This document shows positions 11,785-22,092 of a stretch of 64,000 bases of DNA, piece by piece. Numbering within the stretch: the stretch's first letter is position 1; the number at the start of each line of letters is the position of its first letter. The DNA is from Penium margaritaceum (Eukaryota; Streptophyta; Zygnematophyceae; Desmidiales; Peniaceae): assembly GCA_023375785.1 (NCBI GenBank), contig SZWC01000080.1:499308-563307 (forward strand). Reading direction: 5' to 3'. Under the pieces are notes generated by a model that worked only from the letters and a program-made list of their open reading frames with translations, was not told where the DNA came from and made no database searches. The translations under genes and the position numbers were made by a program.

Positions 11785-11786
11785 TT

Positions 11787-12527
11787 TGTCAACCTGCCTG
11801 AGGCTACGGTCTAGAAAACGTGTTCCGACACAATGGTTCCCGCCGACCGCTCTTGGTATTACAGCGAAGAGGTGGTATCACCCTCAGAGCCAAGCTTCCA
11901 CACTGAGCAGTTCATAGGAATCACTTCCTTGCACTTTGTCCTTAGTACCTAGTCGCTTTCGCGCGAGGAGCTAACTCCTTGGGCTTAGACCAACCAATGC
12001 TTCTTTAGTGTCTGCCTCTGGTGGACAACTTTGTGAGGAGTCTCAAAGATAAGAACTGTACTCAATGATAGACAACTGACAAGTTCTTATAGTCTTAGAG
12101 CCAGCCTCTAGCCTAGGCGCACAGTGGCTCCTCGGATGAGCCACTTTGGGAGCAATCTGGATTGCGTCATCCCCCCTGCCTACATGGCACTCCCTGTGAC
12201 CGCCAAGTGGCGCCAGCCACCAGGAAGGACCTTTGAATGTTCTAAGATGCCTCTTAGAACCTTCCTATTCCCCTTTTGGTCACAAAGAAAATTAGTCACT
12301 GGGCTGGGATTTGTCTGGAACATCCAAGCCACAAGGAGTTGTCCTAGGTAGTGTTTGCTGGCTATACTATCCTGTTTAGACCAAGGGGACTTGCTCCAAA
12401 GGAGCAGTGCATGCCTTGTCTATTGGGACCAGACTTAGAGGGCTTACTCCAAGGGAGCAGTGCATGCCTAGTCTGTCCTGTGCCTGTCCACATGTCAGCG
12501 ATGGACAAGGAGCATATCAGGTCAACA
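11787..12527 (-). repeat. 5' LTR of element B (741 bp)
   Basis: This is the partner of 6266-7036, same orientation, with TGTTGAC and TTGACA ends on the minus strand. It is flanked outside by GAAAA at 12528-12532 and inside by the tRNA-like primer binding site. Confidence 0.93.
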
Positions 12528-12532
12528 GAAAA

Positions 12533-13009
12533 TTCCACTAACATGACAGTCAGTAGAATTAAAACTGACAATGATGGTGAATTCGTCAGCGCAGTTCTCC
12601 ATGCCTTCTTCAACTCCAAGGGGATTTAACACCTGTGTATCCTGCCTCATACTACTCAACAGAATAGCAAAGCAGAGCATATGAATCTGACTCTCTTTGA
12701 GTAGATGCACAGTATGCTACACACTCTTGGACTGCCCTCTCACTTCTGGGATGAAACCATCACTACTACAGCTTATCTCATCAACCGTCGGCCAACGTGA
12801 AAGCTACCAGGTCACTCCAAAACACCATATGAAACATGGGGAGGGCATCATCCGCATCTCAATCATCTATACATCTTTGTATACACGGCACAGATATGAC
12901 TTCGTTCTGGTCTTCAATCCAAGTTGGAACCTCATTCTAAGCCCTGCATTTTCAGGGCTATGAATACCATTGTAATCTATACCGAGTCTAGGACCCCACT
13001 ACCAACCTT
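12533..13009 (+). pseudogene. Integrase C-terminal half of element C
   Basis: Right after the GAAAA duplication the integrase frame interrupted at 6265 continues. It shows TDNDGEF (second catalytic Asp) near 12566-12586 and, after a TAA near 12628, the catalytic-Glu region with a HTTQQNSKAEHMNLTL-like segment. A frame change leads to GLPSHFWDETI and the fold-end motif SKPCIFRGYEYHCNLYRV near 12945-12988. Similarity to copia integrase fades at about 13009, where gypsy-like LTR sequence seems to begin. Several stops make it inactive. Confidence 0.82.
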
Positions 13010-13948
13010 TGATTAAGGTTTATTATTATGGAAGCAGCTGGTTAAAGCGGTGATTACATCATCATGCTGACGTGAGATGCATGTTTTGATGCTCCCTTTG
13101 TATTCTACATGAAAAACCGTGTAAAATCGATCCAAGAACTGGATCATTTGGTGCAAGGACAAGAAAGATACGGCCATGCAAAGGACGGAGGCATACCTCC
13201 AGAAAACAGGAGATGTACCGGTTCGATCATGAGTACGGTGGAGCAACTTTCTCACCCACTGCGGCCGAAGCACCCCTGGATGGGCGCTTAGCCAGTGAGG
13301 CAAGGTTCATTAGGGTCCATGGATACTTTAGGATGGCGTCTGGAGCTGCATTTGCAAGGAAGGGTACTTCGGGCGGCCATGACCCCCGCTAGCGGTGCTG
13401 CCAGCAACACTTACGCATGGAGCTCTCAAACAACCATAACTTAGCCGTTTTTTCACGGATTGAGGCGTTCTTTGGTACGTTGGAAAGCTCGCAGCGCGTA
13501 CTATATGATGTACATGTTATTTGCATGAATATGCTTTGACAGAGTACTTCAAAGCACCAAGGAGCTTTTGGCTAGCTAATAGGGACTGGTACATAAGGAA
13601 GCCTAGGGGTTGTTCTAGGCATGCTTATCTTACCCGAAGACTTTGTACTTTGCCTTATACTGATCTATCAAGTCTCAAGATTATTTCCTTGCCCAAATCT
13701 CCTTGTTCTCTAAGCAACACCTTGCACATGTTCATTTGATCCTATAAGTTTTTCCGCAACGTACCTTGGTACAAACGCCGCTGGAAGAGTCGCACGGTGC
13801 AAATCTCGGTCACTAGCTATAGTTTTACTACTAGGAGAGGGTCATGCGACATCTCAAGGATTGGCTTACACATCAAGGGGTCAAGAATGGGAGGTTTATT
13901 CCAAGGACTCGGTGTGTGATCATCACGCCGGGTGCCCCTCGGTTCACA
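13010..13948 (+). repeat. Probable 5' LTR of gypsy element G
   Basis: No second copy exists in the window, so the borders rest on context. Copia integrase similarity stops at 13009, the next bases are TGATTAAGG, and a CA lies just before the primer binding site at 13951. The segment has no meaningful open frame. The length of about 940 bp is plausible for a gypsy LTR. Confidence 0.5.
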
Positions 13949-13950
13949 TT

Positions 13951-13959
13951 TGGTATCAG
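13951..13959 (+). other. Primer binding site of gypsy element G
   Basis: TGGTATCAG matches the first nine bases of the usual initiator tRNA-Met site TGGTATCAGAGC; the following bases TGTAC do not match. It lies two bases after the inferred LTR end. Confidence 0.6.
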
Positions 13960-14057
13960 TGTACTTGGACGTTCGTTTGGCCTTTTCCGGATCCAAGGGA
14001 GACAACAGGTCTGCCACAACTGCGTTAGGTCTGAATTTTCTTGTCACAACTCGAAGT

Positions 14058-14776
14058 ATGGCAGCAATGAGATACGACGAGGCCTACCTTATGGAGGAGA
14101 TCCGGCATGCTCTTGATGAGTTGCGTCAAGAGACTAAACAACTGCATACGCAGGTTGAGGTAATGTATGTCGGCCTAGGAAGCAGTGCGTTGGGGATGTC
14201 ACATTGGCATCCATACCTACCTTTTGGCGGCCCAAGCCGAAGGAGGCGGAGTTATATACGGGCAACGAAATGGCTCCAGACGATGCTCTAGGCACATTTT
14301 GACCTCCTCAACGACAACCGAATCGCACGTGACAAGATCAAGCACGTCAAGCAGGGCGGATTGGTCCAGGACGATACCACACGCTTCATGGCTTTAGTGG
14401 TGCCGATCGATGACCTCTTGGATGAGGAGGCGTACGACTGCTACCATGATGGCCTGAAGCCGCACGTCCAGCGTGAACTCACGGTGCTCGGGTTGCAGAC
14501 CTTTATGGAGTTGGTCTCGACAGCAGAGCGCATCGATATGGTAGGCTACAATGCACACCGGACCAGCTATGCAACACGACCACACGTGGAGTAGCCGGGC
14601 TAGGCTGTGCCCATGGAGGTGGATGCAATCCGAGCCAGACAATGGCATGCGGACACACAGCAAGGACAGAAAGGCAAGTGTTGGACTTGTGGTGAGGAGG
14701 GTTATCGCAAGCGGGATTGTCCCAAGTACAAGGCATAGCAGGAAAACGAGCAGTAGCAGAGAGGATGGGACGACCT
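14058..14776 (+). pseudogene. Gypsy-type gag of element G
   Basis: An ATG at 14058 opens a frame with an early coiled-coil-like stretch (EEIRHALDELRQETKQ). The retrotransposon Gag domain follows, with ATKWLQTML, a TAG at about 14290, AHFDLLNDNRIARDKI, TTRFMALVVPIDDLL and the motif YHDGLKPHVQREL. A TAG ends the second open part at 14594. The zinc knuckle near 14675-14716 reads CWTCGEEGYRKRDC, so the His of CX2CX4HX4C is Tyr. The frame is cut at 14772-14776 by the family I insertion. Confidence 0.85.
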
Positions 14777-15514
14777 TGTTGAGAAAGGAGCCATCCGGCT
14801 CAATTTCATGTCAACAGGAGCAAGTTCCAGGAAACTTCCAGACGCCTGCTCCGATCATTGATCCATCTTCACCATTGGAAAGGTCAGGTGGCAACTTATC
14901 TAAAGTCCAAGTTTCAGGCCGATTCAACAGTCGGATTGGGAGATATGAATTTTCGAAGTTTCATGGGTCATGGACTGCCGATGTCTGGGTGGCCATGGGT
15001 GATGGCTCCATGCCTTACCCTGAGAAAAGAAAAACGCAAGAGGTCTAGGGTCAAGACCTGATGGGAGAAATATCCAAAAAGATCCTTGGTCTTAGGATTG
15101 CCTTGTCAGAGTATGCTGACTAGGATAAAGGTACCTCTCCTTACTTGTTAGGTGAGGTGAGATCCTTGTGTGCTAGCCATGGACACATGGCGATTCTCCA
15201 TGGGTTTGTGGGTGATGTGACCACTAGGAGTGTGCCATGAGAGCATTCTCTAGCTCTCTAGGTCGTGTGTGTCTGGTCAGCCTGATTGTTAGGCTGATTT
15301 CCTCCCTTGTGTAAGATTGTGGACTCTAGTGTGTGAGCCTTAGTCTCCATAGTTAAGTGGTGTGGCTTGTGAGAGGGCTGACTTGCCCAAGCTCTAGCTC
15401 TATATATACTCCATCATTTTGAGTGATTCAATAACCATTCTTCAGCACAAGTGATGCCCTTTCGGTCCCACATGCTCGCTGCTCCAAGGCTCCCTCTCTC
15501 CTCCAGATCCAACA
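14777..15514 (+). repeat. 5' LTR of family I copy 2 (738 bp)
   Basis: It begins TGTTGAG (one change from TGTTGGG) and ends CCAACA, followed by a primer binding site. Identity to the 3' partner at 18566-19293 is roughly 90 percent by eye, pointing to an old insertion. Confidence 0.94.
15401..15408 (+). promoter_or_regulatory. Candidate TATA box in the family I LTR
   Basis: TATATATA lies about 110 bp before the 3' end of the LTR. The other family I LTRs carry a near-match such as TATATGTA at the same place. An LTR promoter is expected there, so this is a reasonable but untested core promoter. Confidence 0.5.
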
Positions 15515-15516
15515 AT

Positions 15517-15529
15517 TGGTACCAGAGCC
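15517..15529 (+). other. Primer binding site, family I copy 2
   Basis: TGGTACCAGAGCC starts two bases after the LTR. It differs by one base from the initiator tRNA-Met site TGGTATCAGAGCC, which is intact in the copy at 28232-28244. Confidence 0.88.
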
Positions 15530-16139
15530 AGATTTTGCCAGATTCAGCCAGCACACGCCGTCACTTTGAGAGTGACGGGTTAGGATCAAACCTTGACCAA
15601 ATTTGACGATCGAACACTTGATCTTCAAGTTCGTGAGACAAGCTTTCCCTCGAGCCCAAGATTGAGAGTTATGCTCAAAACGAGGTCGGCCATGGCTGCA
15701 CTCTTCTCTATGAGTACGACTGTCGCCTTGTGATGACCATAACTCTCTTGTTTCTTTGTCAAATTTAAACAGTGGTACATGCGAATTGTAGTATTTTTCC
15801 TAATCTTTCCATTGGTGCAAGAATATTTGCATTCCATTGATTCGTTTGGAAGAAACGTCATTTACAAGCTGGCTGGTCTGAGTTGGAGCAGGAGCAGAAG
15901 CATACCCTGTTTTCAAGAGGGCATATCTTTCAAAATCCCCTGTTGATGACCCTGTTTTATGGGTCGACCTGAAAGGTTTTGAGCTGCATTTTCCAGTGGT
16001 GGGCTTGATTTTTCCGAATTCCCAGTCTGCTGGCATCTACAGTCCATTTTCTGTCAGATAGATTTCTGGCAGAAGCAGCAGCAGAAGCAGGGGAAGCGCC
16101 GCCATCCAAGGGCAGCGCTGAGCATCACCAAGGCTCAAA

Positions 16140-17058
16140 ATGGCAGCAGCTGGCGTTGTGACAGCAGCCGAGCCTTTGGAGAGGCTGGAGGGACGTGCCA
16201 ACTTCACGTTTTGGAAGATTCATACCTGCGCCCTTTTGGAGGAGAGGGACTTGTGGGAGGTGGTGAGCGGCGACGAGCCGGCTCAAGTTCCACAGGCAAA
16301 AGGCATCACCGTTGCGCAGGTGGTGGCGGGGAAGACGCCACAAAAAGGTGAAGCTGATGGGGGTTCTTCTACAGCTGTAGTAGTGGCGCATGAGGAGTGG
16401 AAGAAGAAGGACAGGCAGGCCTATAGGTTGCTTGTCAACACCATCTCCAACCCGCATCTTCAGTACGTGAGTGACAAGGCTACTGCAAAGGAGGGATGGG
16501 ACACGTTGTGCAAGAAGCATGAGAGCAAGGATCCTGCATTCTTCATGCTTTTGGAGGAAAAGATGATGGCGCTGAAAATGCAAGGTGGTGAAGGGATGGA
16601 GGCGTACTTGGACAGGGCAAAGGAGTTGGCGAAGCAGCTGAGAGCGGCCGGCAACCCTGTGGAAGAGACGCGCTTCATCCTCCTCTTGCTGAGGGAACTT
16701 CCAACCAGCTACGACACAGTGCGAGAGACGCTGGAGTGCCAGCCAACACTCGACCTCGACTTCATCTGCACACACCTGGGGCAGGTGGAATTGCGTCACA
16801 ATGCAGCAAAGCGCAATGGCGGCGGTAGCGGTGAAGCAGTTTTTGTGGCCACGAGCTCACGCAACCAGCAGCAGCAGCAGTCTGGGCAGCAGAGAGGCAA
16901 AAAGAAAGGCAAATGCCACTACTGCCAGAAAGAGGGACACTAAAAAAAGGAGTGTTTCAAGCTCAAGAGGGACCAGAAGGAGCAGCAGCAGCAGCAGTCA
17001 TCGTAATAGCAGCAGCAAAAGCAGCAACAGCAGCAGCAGCAGTCACAGCAGCAGCAGC
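16140..17058 (+). pseudogene. Copia gag of family I copy 2
   Basis: An ATG at 16140 opens 267 codons. The N-terminus has FTFWKIHTCALLEERDLWEVV, followed by the UBN2-type Gag core with a KDRQAYRLLVNTISNPHL stretch, GWDTLCKKHESKD, an acidic/Met-rich helix and TSYDTVRETLECQP. The zinc knuckle CHYCQKEGH-stop-KKEC at about 16915-16955 has correct CX2CX4HX4C spacing but a TAA after the His. A poly-Gln region encoded by CAG repeats follows (16981-17061). The gag gene starts about 610 bp after the primer binding site. The long leader between them shows no gene. Confidence 0.92.
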
Positions 17059-17075
17059 AGTAAAACCAGGCTGGT

Positions 17076-18040
17076 GTGCGCCACTTTGGTAACATGAATG
17101 TTGCCAAAGAGGTGCGCGACCGTCTCTTCATGGCGAAGTCTGACATGTCGCAGATGGAGAAGGTGGATCTCGCATGGTACCAAGACTCAGGGTATACCAA
17201 GAGCCTCACACATCACAAGGAGTGGTTTACGCAGCTGTTGTCCATGCCTCCCCGTCCTATCGCTATAGGTGATGATCGGGTGGTGTATGCTGAGGGGATT
17301 GGGATTGTGGAGATGTGGTTGGAGACCCCACGTGGCATTGAAGTGGGAGTGTTCCATGGCGTGCTGTATGTACATGATGATGCATTCAACCTCCTCTCAG
17401 TCTCCTCTCTTACAAACACAGGACTTCGCATCGTCTTCGATGATGACTATGGCTACATCCCGAACAAGGATACAGGAGAGGAGTTGGCCAGGTCGGTGAA
17501 GGAGGGCGACATGTACCGCCTGCTGAAGATGACCAAGATCCCGCGTGAGCAGAGTCTTGCAGCAGTGGTGCAGGCGACAGATGGCGAGATCTCGCATGCG
17601 CACTACGGTCACATCGGCATGCGCGCCTTGCACCAGCTTCAAGCAAAGGAGATGGTGCGTGACCTACCTACCATCTCTAACTTTGAGCAGCAGTTGTGCA
17701 TCGGCTGTTTGGAGGGGAAGCAGCACCGGGAGGCGTTCTCTAGAGCAAGGGAGCGTGCAAAAGAGGTGTTGGAGCTGGTCTACACAGACTTGTGCGGACC
17801 GATGCAGACCCAGAGCTTTGGAGGCTCGAGGTATGTCCTGACCTTCATTGATGATTTCAGCCGTTACACTGTTGTGTACGTCCTTCCTTCCAAGGACCAG
17901 TGTTTTGACAGATTCAAGGAGTTCAAGGCCATGGTGGAGAACCAGACTGGCAAGAAAATCAATGCGCTGCGCAGCGATCGCGGTGGAGAGTACCTGAGCA
18001 AGGAGTTCTAGGACTACCTCGCAGCAGCTGGCATCAAGGT
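17076..18040 (+). pseudogene. Copia protease and integrase (5' part) of family I copy 2
   Basis: The frame is open from 17076 to 18011 (311 codons). Protease has the active-site triad in WYQDSGYTKSLT (about 17174-17210). The pre-integrase part ends with the zinc ligands AHYGH near 17600 and CIGCLEGKQHR near 17700. The integrase core has YTDLCGPM (first Asp) near 17785 and SDRGGEYL (second Asp) near 17970. A TAG at 18009-18011 stands where the reversed copy has Gln. The catalytic Glu region, integrase C-terminus and all of RT are deleted. Confidence 0.93.
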
Positions 18041-18546
18041 ACAACGTCGGCATCACCTACAACGGCAACGACAATAGCATCATCGGCTGCACAGATGCAG
18101 ATTGGGCTTCAAATCCTGAGATCCGCAAGTCCATCTCTGGACATGTGTTTCTCATGAATGGAGGTGCCATCAGCTGGTGCAGCAAGCGACAAGTGGTCGT
18201 GGCCACCTCGAGCACAGAAGTTGAGTACATCTCTCTCCGCTTTGGAGCCAAGGAAGCAGTTTGGCTCCGGCGTCTCATGGCGGAGATGAGTGGGAGTGTA
18301 GCAGTTCAAGTTCCTATACGCGTCGACAACCAGAGCGCAATCGCATTCGCCAAGAATCCTGAGCACAATGCACGCACCAAGCACATTGACGTCGCATATC
18401 ACTTCATCAAGCACATGGTGCACGAGGGTGCTATCAAGCTGGAGTTTACTCCAACCAGCAGGCAGGTCGCTGATTTTTGCACCAAGCCAGTGACCCGTGA
18501 GAAGCAGCAGTTTTGCATGAAGGCATGTGGACCCAGCCCACTCTGA
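18041..18546 (+). pseudogene. Copia RNase H of family I copy 2, fused to truncated integrase
   Basis: After the deletion junction the sequence resumes just before the RNase H domain. The open piece 18145-18546 is the best RNase H in the family: FLMNGGAISWCSKRQVVVAT, SLRFGAKEAVWLRRLMAE, VDNQSAIAFAKNPEH and TKHIDVAYHFIKHM. It ends in a natural TGA 20 bases before the 3' LTR, close to the purine tract. It is in a different phase from the integrase part upstream. Confidence 0.93.
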
Positions 18547-18565
18547 CCGCGGCAAAGTGGGAGAT

Positions 18566-19293
18566 TGTTGGGAAAGGAGCCGTCCGGCTCACTTTCAGGT
18601 CCACAAGAGCAAGTTCCAGGAAACTTCCAGATGCCTGCTCCGATCATCAATCCGTCTTCACCATTAGAAAGATCAGGTGGCAAGTTATCTATAATCCAAG
18701 TTTCAGGCCGATCCAACGGTCGGATTGGGAGATATGAATTTTCAAAGTTTCGGGGGTCATGGACCGCCGATGTCTGGGTGGCCATGGGCGATGGTCTTAT
18801 GCCTTAGCCTAAGAAAAGAAAAAGGCAAGAGGTCCAGGATCTAGACCTGATGGGAGAAATATCCAAAAACGTCCTTGGTCTTAGGATTGCCTTGTCAGAG
18901 TGTGCTGACTAGGATAAAGGTACCTCTCCTTACTTTTTAGGTGAGGTGAGATCCTTGTGTGCTAGCCATGGACACATGGCGATTCTCCATAGGTTTGTGG
19001 ATGATGTGACCACTAGGAGTGTGCCATGAGAGCATTCTCTAGCTCTCTAGGTCGTGTGTGACTGGTCAGCGTGATTGTTAAGCTGATTTCCTCCCTTGTG
19101 GACTCTAGTGTGTGAGCCTTAGCCTCCATGGCTAAGTTGTGTGGCTTGTGAGAGGACTGACTTGCCCAAGCTCTAGCTCTATATGTACTCCATCATTTTG
19201 AGTGGTTCAACAACCATTCTTCAGCACAAGTGATGCCCTTTCAGTCCCACATGCTCGCTGCTCCAAGGCTCCCTCTTTCCTCCAGATCCAACA
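18566..19293 (+). repeat. 3' LTR of family I copy 2 (728 bp)
   Basis: It starts TGTTGGG after the purine-rich GCAAAGTGGGAGAT-like tract and ends CCAACA at 19293. Right after it lies GACCT, the repeat of 14772-14776. Confidence 0.95.
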
Positions 19294-19978
19294 GACCTAC
19301 TGCTACAATTCTTTCATCTGCAAAGGACAACAACAGCCCTGAAAGGCTTTTGCCAATTAAGGAGCTCCCTCAAGTGCTGTTACAAAATGAATTTGAGACC
19401 CGGCAGTTTCTAGGAATCATCTTGGAGCTCGTTCTTGAGATTTTGGGGGGAATTTCAAGGATCAGAGGAAGCTACACGGTCTGCTAGATGGCGGTACGAG
19501 CCATAGCTTCTTCAATGACAAATTGGCGATGAGGTTGGAGCTCGCACGTCAGCCCGTGACGTCGGCCAAGATACGACAGGTGTCCAGAGTGGTGGAGTGC
19601 GACAGGCCTCCCGTCAAGTACAAGGTCTATATGAGTGAGTTGGTATGCAACATGGAGTTCTATACTTGTCCTATGGATGATGACGATTGCTTGATCGGCC
19701 GGGATTGGTTGCAATCCTGGAATTCAGAGGTCGATTAGATGTGCAAACGTGTGGTCATGAAGGCGAGTGGGAAAAAACTCACTTTGCCATTCTGACGGGG
19801 TGAGGCAAAGGAGTCGAAAGTGGATGGATCAGGGAAGTAGTTGTACGTCATCACCTTGCAGCAGCTAAAGCCCTGCGAGCGCAAGGATGGCCAAGTTTAC
19901 TTGGCATGGATGCATCCACAACAAGCAATAGAGTAGCAGATTACAGTGGTTGAAGTGGCGGAGAGGCAGCCGGTAGAA
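19294..19978 (+). pseudogene. Gypsy protease region of element G
   Basis: After the GACCT repeat, about 180 bp without a clear frame lead into a retropepsin-like segment from about 19480 to 19738. LLDGGTSHSFF has the active site D-S-G changed to D-G-G. The fold-end motif DDCLIGRDWLQSW follows near 19680-19715, as in the gypsy-type (RVP_2) protease. A TAG at 19736 and further stops break it. The sequence ends in satellite at about 19979, so the rest of pol is missing. Confidence 0.75.
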
Positions 19979-20028
19979 GGAATACCATACCATATAATAT
20001 CATACCAAACTATAACATATCATATCAT

Positions 20029-20799
20029 TGTTGACCTGATATGCTCCTTGTCCATCGTTGACATTTGGACAGGCACAGGACAGACTAGGCATGCACTACT
20101 CCCTTGGAGTAAGTCCCCTAAGTCTGGTCCCAATAGACAAGGCATGCACTGCTCCTTTGGAGCAAGTCCCCTTGGTCTACACTGGATACTATAGCCAGCA
20201 AACACTGCCTAGGACAACTCCTTGTAGCTAAGAAGTTCCAGAGTTAGTCTCTGGAGAAAGAGGTCACTGGGTAAAATCCCAGCCCGATGACTAATTTTCT
20301 TTGTAACCAAAAGGGGGACAAGAAGGTTCTAAGAGGCATCTTAGAACATTCCAAGGTCCTTCCTAGTGGCTGGCGCCACTTGGCGGTCACAGGGAATGCC
20401 ATGTAGGTAAGGGGGATGACGCAATCCAGATTGCCCCCAAAGTGTCTCATCCAAGGAGCCACTACGTGCCTAGGCTAGGGGCTGGCTCTAGGACTATAAG
20501 AACCTGTCAGTTGCCTGTCATTGAGTACAGTTCTTACCTTTGAGACTCCTCACAGAGTTGTCCACCAGAGGCAGACACTAAAGAAGTATTGGTTGATCTA
20601 AGCCCCAGGAGTTAGCTCCTCGCGCGAAAGTGACCAGGTGCTAAGGACACAGTACAAGGAAGTGATTCCTATGAATTGCTTCGTGTGGAACCTTGGCTCT
20701 GAGGGTGATATCACCTCTTGGTTGTTATACTAAGAGCGGTCGACGGGAACCATTGTGTCGGAACCCATTTTCTAGACCGTCGCCTCAGGCAGGTAGACA
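20029..20799 (+). repeat. Solo LTR of the element B family (771 bp)
   Basis: It starts TGTTGACCTGATATGC and ends CTCAGGCAGGTAGACA, matching both LTRs of element B in reverse orientation. A perfect 5-bp duplication ATCAT flanks it (20024-20028 and 20800-20804). No internal sequence remains, as expected after recombination between two LTRs. It sits inside the CCATA satellite, with satellite on both sides. Confidence 0.95.
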
Positions 20800-21696
20800 A
20801 TCATATCATACCACACCATACCATACCATACCATACCATACCATGCCATACCATACCATACCATACCATACCATAACGTACCATACCATACCATACCATA
20901 CCATACCATATCATACCATACCATACCACATCATACCTTACGATACCAGATCATATCTCATCATACCAAACCAAATGAAACCATACCATACCATACCACA
21001 TCATACCATAGCAGACCATACCATATCATACTATACCATACCATACCATGCCATATCATACCATAACATACCATACCATACCATACCATACCATACCATA
21101 CCATACCATACCATACCATACCATACCATTCTATACCATACTATACTTTATCATACCATGCCATACCATATCATACCATATAGTATAGTACCATACTATA
21201 CCATATAGACCATATTATACCACACGAAAACAAACCGTACCATACAATACCATACCATACCATACAATACCATACCATACCATATAATACCAAACCAGAC
21301 CATACCTTGTAATACCATACCATACTACACCATACCATGTTAAATTATACCATAGTATACCAAACTACACCATACCATACCATACCATACCACATCATAC
21401 CATACCATACCATACAAAACCATACCATACTATACCATAGCATAGTATGCAAAACCATGCCAAACCATGCCATACCATATGGTCTGGTATGGTATGGTAT
21501 GTTATGGTATGATCTGGTCTGATATGGTATGGAATGGTATGGTATGGTATGGTATGGTATGGTATGGTATGGTATGGTATTGTATGGTATGGTATGGTAT
21601 GGTATGGCATGGTATGGTATGGTATGGTATGGTATGGTATGGTATGGTATGGTATTGTATGGTATGGTATGGTATGGTATGGTATGGTATGGTATG

Positions 21697-21747
21697 NNNN
21701 NNNNNNNNNNNNNNNNNNNNNNNNNNNNNNNNNNNNNNNNNNNNNNN
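21697..21747. other. Assembly gap (51 N)
   Basis: A run of 51 N lies within the TATGG-oriented part of the satellite. Its true length is unknown, so the size of the satellite is a minimum. Confidence 0.99.
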
Positions 21748-22092
21748 GTATGGTATGGTATGGTATGGTATGGCATGGTATGGTATGGTATGGTATGGTA
21801 TGGTATGGTATGGTATGGTATGGCATGGTATGGCATGGTATGGTATGGTAGGATATGGTATGGTATAATTTGGTATGGTATGATATATATAATCATACCA
21901 TATCATACCATACCATGCCATTCCATACCAAACCAGACCAGACCATACCATGCCATACCATACTATACCATACCATTCCATACCATACCATACCTTACCA
22001 TATCAGACCAGATCATACCATAACATACCATACCATACCATATCATACCATGTCATAGCTTACCAAAGCTTACAAAACCGTACCATACCTAT

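Larger units (their letters stand above)
6266..12527 (-). mobile_element. Complete nested copia element B (6.26 kb)
   Basis: Two LTR copies in the same orientation bound this element. On the minus strand the LTR begins TGTTGAC and ends TTGACA. The 5-bp target duplication GAAAA lies at 6261-6265 and 12528-12532. Between the LTRs the minus strand holds, in order, a primer binding site, gag, protease, integrase, RT, RNase H and a polypurine tract AAGGGAGAG next to the 3' LTR. It sits in the integrase gene of element C. A solo LTR of the same family lies at 20029-20799. Stops and frameshifts in every domain make it inactive. Confidence 0.95.
4207..13009 (+). mobile_element. Copia element C, 5' truncated and split by element B
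   Basis: 4207-6265 holds gag, zinc knuckle, protease and the first half of integrase. The rest of integrase resumes at 12533 and continues to about 13009. Between the two lies element B, flanked by the direct repeat GAAAA (6261-6265 and 12528-12532). Taking out B plus one GAAAA puts the integrase frame back in phase, which proves the two pieces were one gene. The left end is lost at the junction with a family I fragment. RT, RNase H and both LTRs are missing; the right side is cut by element G. Confidence 0.88.
14777..19293 (+). mobile_element. Complete but internally deleted copia element, family I, copy 2
   Basis: Both LTRs (14777-15514 and 18566-19293) are present, with the target duplication GACCT at 14772-14776 and 19294-19298. 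The internal part holds a primer binding site, gag, protease and integrase, then jumps at about 18036-18043 straight to RNase H. About 2.2 kb is missing compared with the copy at 22093-28984. Without RT the copy could move only with outside help. It sits in gypsy element G. Confidence 0.96.
13010..19978 (+). mobile_element. Ty3/gypsy element G, truncated, split by a family I element
   Basis: The 5' part holds a probable LTR, a primer binding site TGGTATCAG (13951-13959), and a gypsy-type gag ending in a zinc knuckle near 14720. The protease region follows only after the family I insertion (14777-19293, TSD GACCT). The element is then cut off at about 19978 by CCATA satellite, so RT, RNase H, integrase and the 3' LTR are lost. 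Its left border lies in the integrase of element C, which makes G younger than C. The exact start at 13010 is my best guess. Confidence 0.75.
19979..22092. repeat. (CCATA)n satellite with two polarity changes, interrupted by a solo LTR
   Basis: The 5-bp unit CCATA (ACCAT, and so on) makes up 19979-20028 and 20800-21478 on the plus strand. At about 21479 the unit flips to TATGG until about 21887, then returns to CCATA up to 22092. The outer parts hold many variant units, while the middle is more regular. A run of N lies in the flipped block. The tract continues at 28985 after a family I insertion. Apparent ORFs such as IPYHTIPYHT are only translations of the repeat. Confidence 0.95.

Noticed and set aside
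13844-14057. Extension of gypsy gag upstream of 14058
   Set aside because: The frame is open through the primer binding site and LTR end, which are not coding; the first good ATG in phase with the Gag domain is 14058.
20800-21480. CRISPR-like array
   Set aside because: The repeat unit is 5 bp without spacers of uniform length; it is a simple satellite, and the genome is eukaryotic.
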